DNA from: Acidobacteriota bacterium
Lineage (GTDB): Bacteria; Acidobacteriota; Blastocatellia; Pyrinomonadales; Pyrinomonadaceae
Reading direction: 5' to 3'
Assembly: GCA_029777145.1 (NCBI GenBank)
Contig: JAKOSS010000217.1
Span: 1-8,085 of the forward strand
DNA length: 8,085 bases
Positions within the stretch are counted from its first letter, which is position 1. Every line of letters starts with the position of its first letter. Positions 6,617 to 8,085 of the stretch are shown in pieces. The notes under the pieces were generated by a model. That model searched no databases. It saw only the letters and a program-made list of their open reading frames with translations, and had not been told where the DNA came from. Made by a program: the position numbers and the translations under genes.

Positions 6617-6710
6617 CCCAAATCCCAAATCCCAAATCCCAAATCCCAAATCCCAAATCCCAAATCCCAAATCCCAAATCCCAAATCCCAAATCCCAAAT
6701 CCCAAATCCC
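6585..6710. repeat. Perfect tandem array of 18 AAATCCC heptamers
   Basis: The unit AAATCCC starts at 6585 and repeats without a single mismatch to 6710 (126 bases, 18 copies). The last C is also the final base of the fumC stop codon read on the - strand. Read on the - strand the unit is GGGATTT, giving 18 evenly spaced GGG runs with 4-base spacers. Because the unit holds no stop codon in any frame, every frame stays open and encodes a rotating heptapeptide (KSQIPNP on +, GIWDLGF on -). Perfect identity between copies suggests recent expansion or ongoing homogenisation by slippage. Confidence 0.98.
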
Positions 6711-8085
6711 TACGGGTGCGTCATTTCGACCGGGACGACCCATTCGTCAAACTGCTCCGAGGTTAGCAACCCGAGTTCCAATGCCGATTGTTTGAGGCTC
6801 AGCCCCTTCTTGTGCGCGTTCTTCGCGATCTTTGCGGCGTTGTCGTAGCCGATATGCTGGTTGAGCGCCGTGACGAGCATCAGCGAATCGTTCAGGTAGT
6901 GATCGATCTTGTCGCGGTTGAGTTCGATTCCCGCGACGCAGAACTCGACGAATCCGCGGCAGGCATCGTTCAACAGCCTGACCGAATGCAGGAAGTTGTG
7001 GATCATCACCGGCTTGAAGACGTTGAGTTCGAAGTTGCCCTGCGAACCGGCGAATCCGATCGCCGCGTCGTTGCCCATGACCTGCGCGGCGACCATGGTG
7101 ATTGCCTCGGATTGGGTCGGATTCACCTTGCCGGGCATGATCGAACTTCCCGGCTCGTTCTCGGGAATGACGAGCTCGCCGATCCCGCATCGCGGGCCCG
7201 AAGCGAGCCAGCGCACGTCGTTTGCGATCTTCATCAGCGACGCCGCGAGAGTCTTAAGCGCGCCCGAGGCGTACACGACCTCGTCATGCGCCGACAGCGC
7301 CGCGAACTTGTTCGGGTGCGCCCGGAACGGCAATCCGGTGAGTTCCGCAATGCGAGCGGCCGCCTTGTCGGCGAAATCCGGATGCGCGTTCAGACCGGTT
7401 CCGACGGCAGTCCCGCCGATCGCGAGATCGAGCAGGCCGTCGAGAACCTGTCGCAGACGTGCGATATCGCGCTCGACCAGTGACGCCCAACCGCCGAATT
7501 CCTGGCCGACCGTGATCGGCGTCGCGTCCTGCAAGTGAGTCCGACCGATCTTTACGACATCGGCGAATTCCTTCGCTTTCACATCGATCGCGTCATGGAG
7601 CACCTGAACGGTCGGGATCATCGCGTTGAGCCGCTCCGCAGCGGCAATGTACATCGCGGTCGGAAAAGTGTCGTTCGACGACTGCGACATGTTGACGTCG
7701 TCGTTCGGATGGACGGGTTTCTTCGATCCCATGACACCGCCGGCGATCTCGATCGCGCGGTTCGAGATGACCTCGTTGGCGTTCATGTTCGTTTGGGTTC
7801 CGGATCCGGTCTGCCAGACGCGAAGCGGAAAATGGGCGTCGAGTTTTCCGTCGATCACCTCGTCGGCCGCCTGAACGATCAGATCAAGTTTTTCTTTTGT
7901 CAGCAACTGCGGTTTGAGTTCGTGGTTCGTCAGCGCCGCCGCCTTTTTCAATACGCCGAGCGCGCGGATCAATTCGCGCGGCATCGTATCAAAGCCGATA
8001 TTGAAATGATGAAGCGAGCGCTCGGTCTGCGCTCCCCAATACTTTTCGGACTCGACGGCGATCTCGCCCATCGAATCGGTCTCGA
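6710..8085 (-). CDS. fumC: Class II fumarate hydratase FumC (5' end beyond window edge)
   Basis: FumC reversibly hydrates fumarate to L-malate in the TCA cycle as a soluble, iron-free homotetramer. All but the extreme N-terminus is present: the frame stays open to base 8085, and the residues before the Met at 8071 read ETDS, matching the EKDSMG segment near the start of E. coli FumC. That Met is therefore internal, and the true start lies a few codons outside the window. Counting it as 1, signature stretches are [15 protein letters not shown] (88-102), [14 protein letters not shown] (121-134), [10 protein letters not shown] with the active-site His (H179), and the [11 protein letters not shown] loop (308-318) with the catalytic Ser. 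About 457 residues are visible and the length is normal for the family. TAG at 6712-6710 overlaps the last base of the heptamer array. It is convergent with the T6SS genes and functionally unrelated to them. Aspartase and argininosuccinate lyase share the fold, but these motifs fit fumarase. Confidence 0.97.
   Translation of the reverse strand, partial: ETDSMGEIAVESEKYWGAQTERSLHHFNIGFDTMPRELIRALGVLKKAAALTNHELKPQLLTKEKLDLIVQAADEVIDGKLDAHFPLRVWQTGSGTQTNMNANEVISNRAIEIAGGVMGSKKPVHPNDDVNMSQSSNDTFPTAMYIAAAERLNAMIPTVQVLHDAIDVKAKEFADVVKIGRTHLQDATPITVGQEFGGWASLVERDIARLRQVLDGLLDLAIGGTAVGTGLNAHPDFADKAAARIAELTGLPFRAHPNKFAALSAHDEVVYASGALKTLAASLMKIANDVRWLASGPRCGIGELVIPENEPGSSIMPGKVNPTQSEAITMVAAQVMGNDAAIGFAGSQGNFELNVFKPVMIHNFLHSVRLLNDACRGFVEFCVAGIELNRDKIDHYLNDSLMLVTALNQHIGYDNAAKIAKNAHKKGLSLKQSALELGLLTSEQFDEWVVPVEMTHP

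Larger units (their letters stand above)
6540..6709. other. Convergent intergenic spacer filled by heptamer repeats
   Basis: The 170 bases between the PAAR stop (TGA, 6537-6539) and the fumC stop (TAG on the - strand, 6712-6710) are almost wholly made of 7-base units: a diverged ATTTGGG-type arm, a short T-rich linker and a perfect AAATCCC array. No gene or promoter is visible here. Apparent ORFs across it are artefacts of a stop-free 7-base period. Confidence 0.9.

Noticed and set aside
6585..6710. Telomere-like repeat (plant-type TTTAGGG)
   Set aside because: The circular order differs: here GGG is followed by ATTT, whereas the plant repeat has GGG followed by TTTA. The flanks are bacterial genes.
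6585..6710. CRISPR array
   Set aside because: Units are 7 bases with no spacers and no cas genes nearby; it is a simple tandem repeat.
8069..8071. Start codon of fumC at this ATG
   Set aside because: The frame remains open upstream to the window edge, and the preceding codons (ETDS) align with the conserved N-terminal segment of class II fumarases, so this Met is internal.

Overview
The window is bacterial, moderately GC-rich and densely coded. It carries the 3' part of a type VI secretion system (T6SS) locus on the + strand, facing a class II fumarase gene on the - strand. No taxonomic marker gene is present. The fumarase, the style of the VgrG/LysM/PAAR cargo module and the long array of perfect AAATCCC/GGGATTT heptamers would fit an environmental lineage such as Acidobacteriota. 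That is a guess from general familiarity, not something the sequence proves.

Layout: (1) 1-591, C-terminal end of the ClpV/TssH ATPase, which recycles contracted T6SS sheath. (2) 592-699, a short gap with a weak hairpin and a strong ribosome binding site. (3) 700-3087, VgrG spike protein with a C-terminal transthyretin-like (TTR-like) extension. (4) 3109-4908, a 599-residue protein with an N-terminal LysM-like domain and a C-terminal HEAMH zinc-peptidase motif, the best candidate for a secreted effector. (5) 4914-6008, a predicted lipoprotein of unknown family, a positional candidate for the cognate immunity protein. (6) 6039-6539, a PAAR spike-tip protein split by an Ala-rich helical insert. 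(7) 6540-6709, an intergenic spacer made almost wholly of heptamer repeats: a degenerate inverted arm, then 18 perfect AAATCCC copies, able to fold into a long hairpin. (8) 6710-8085, fumC on the - strand, running off the window at its 5' end.

How the genes fit together (inference from known T6SS biology): PAAR caps the VgrG trimer. The VgrG TTR-like tail probably docks the LysM-metallopeptidase cargo. Sheath contraction then injects spike and cargo into a neighbouring cell, ClpV disassembles the used sheath, and the lipoprotein may protect the producer's own envelope. Spacing is 108, 21, 5 and 30 nt on one strand, consistent with one transcription unit from clpV to paar. The repeat spacer probably marks the end of both converging transcription units. 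The most novel element is the predicted metzincin-like effector with its probable domain insertion and adjacent orphan lipoprotein.
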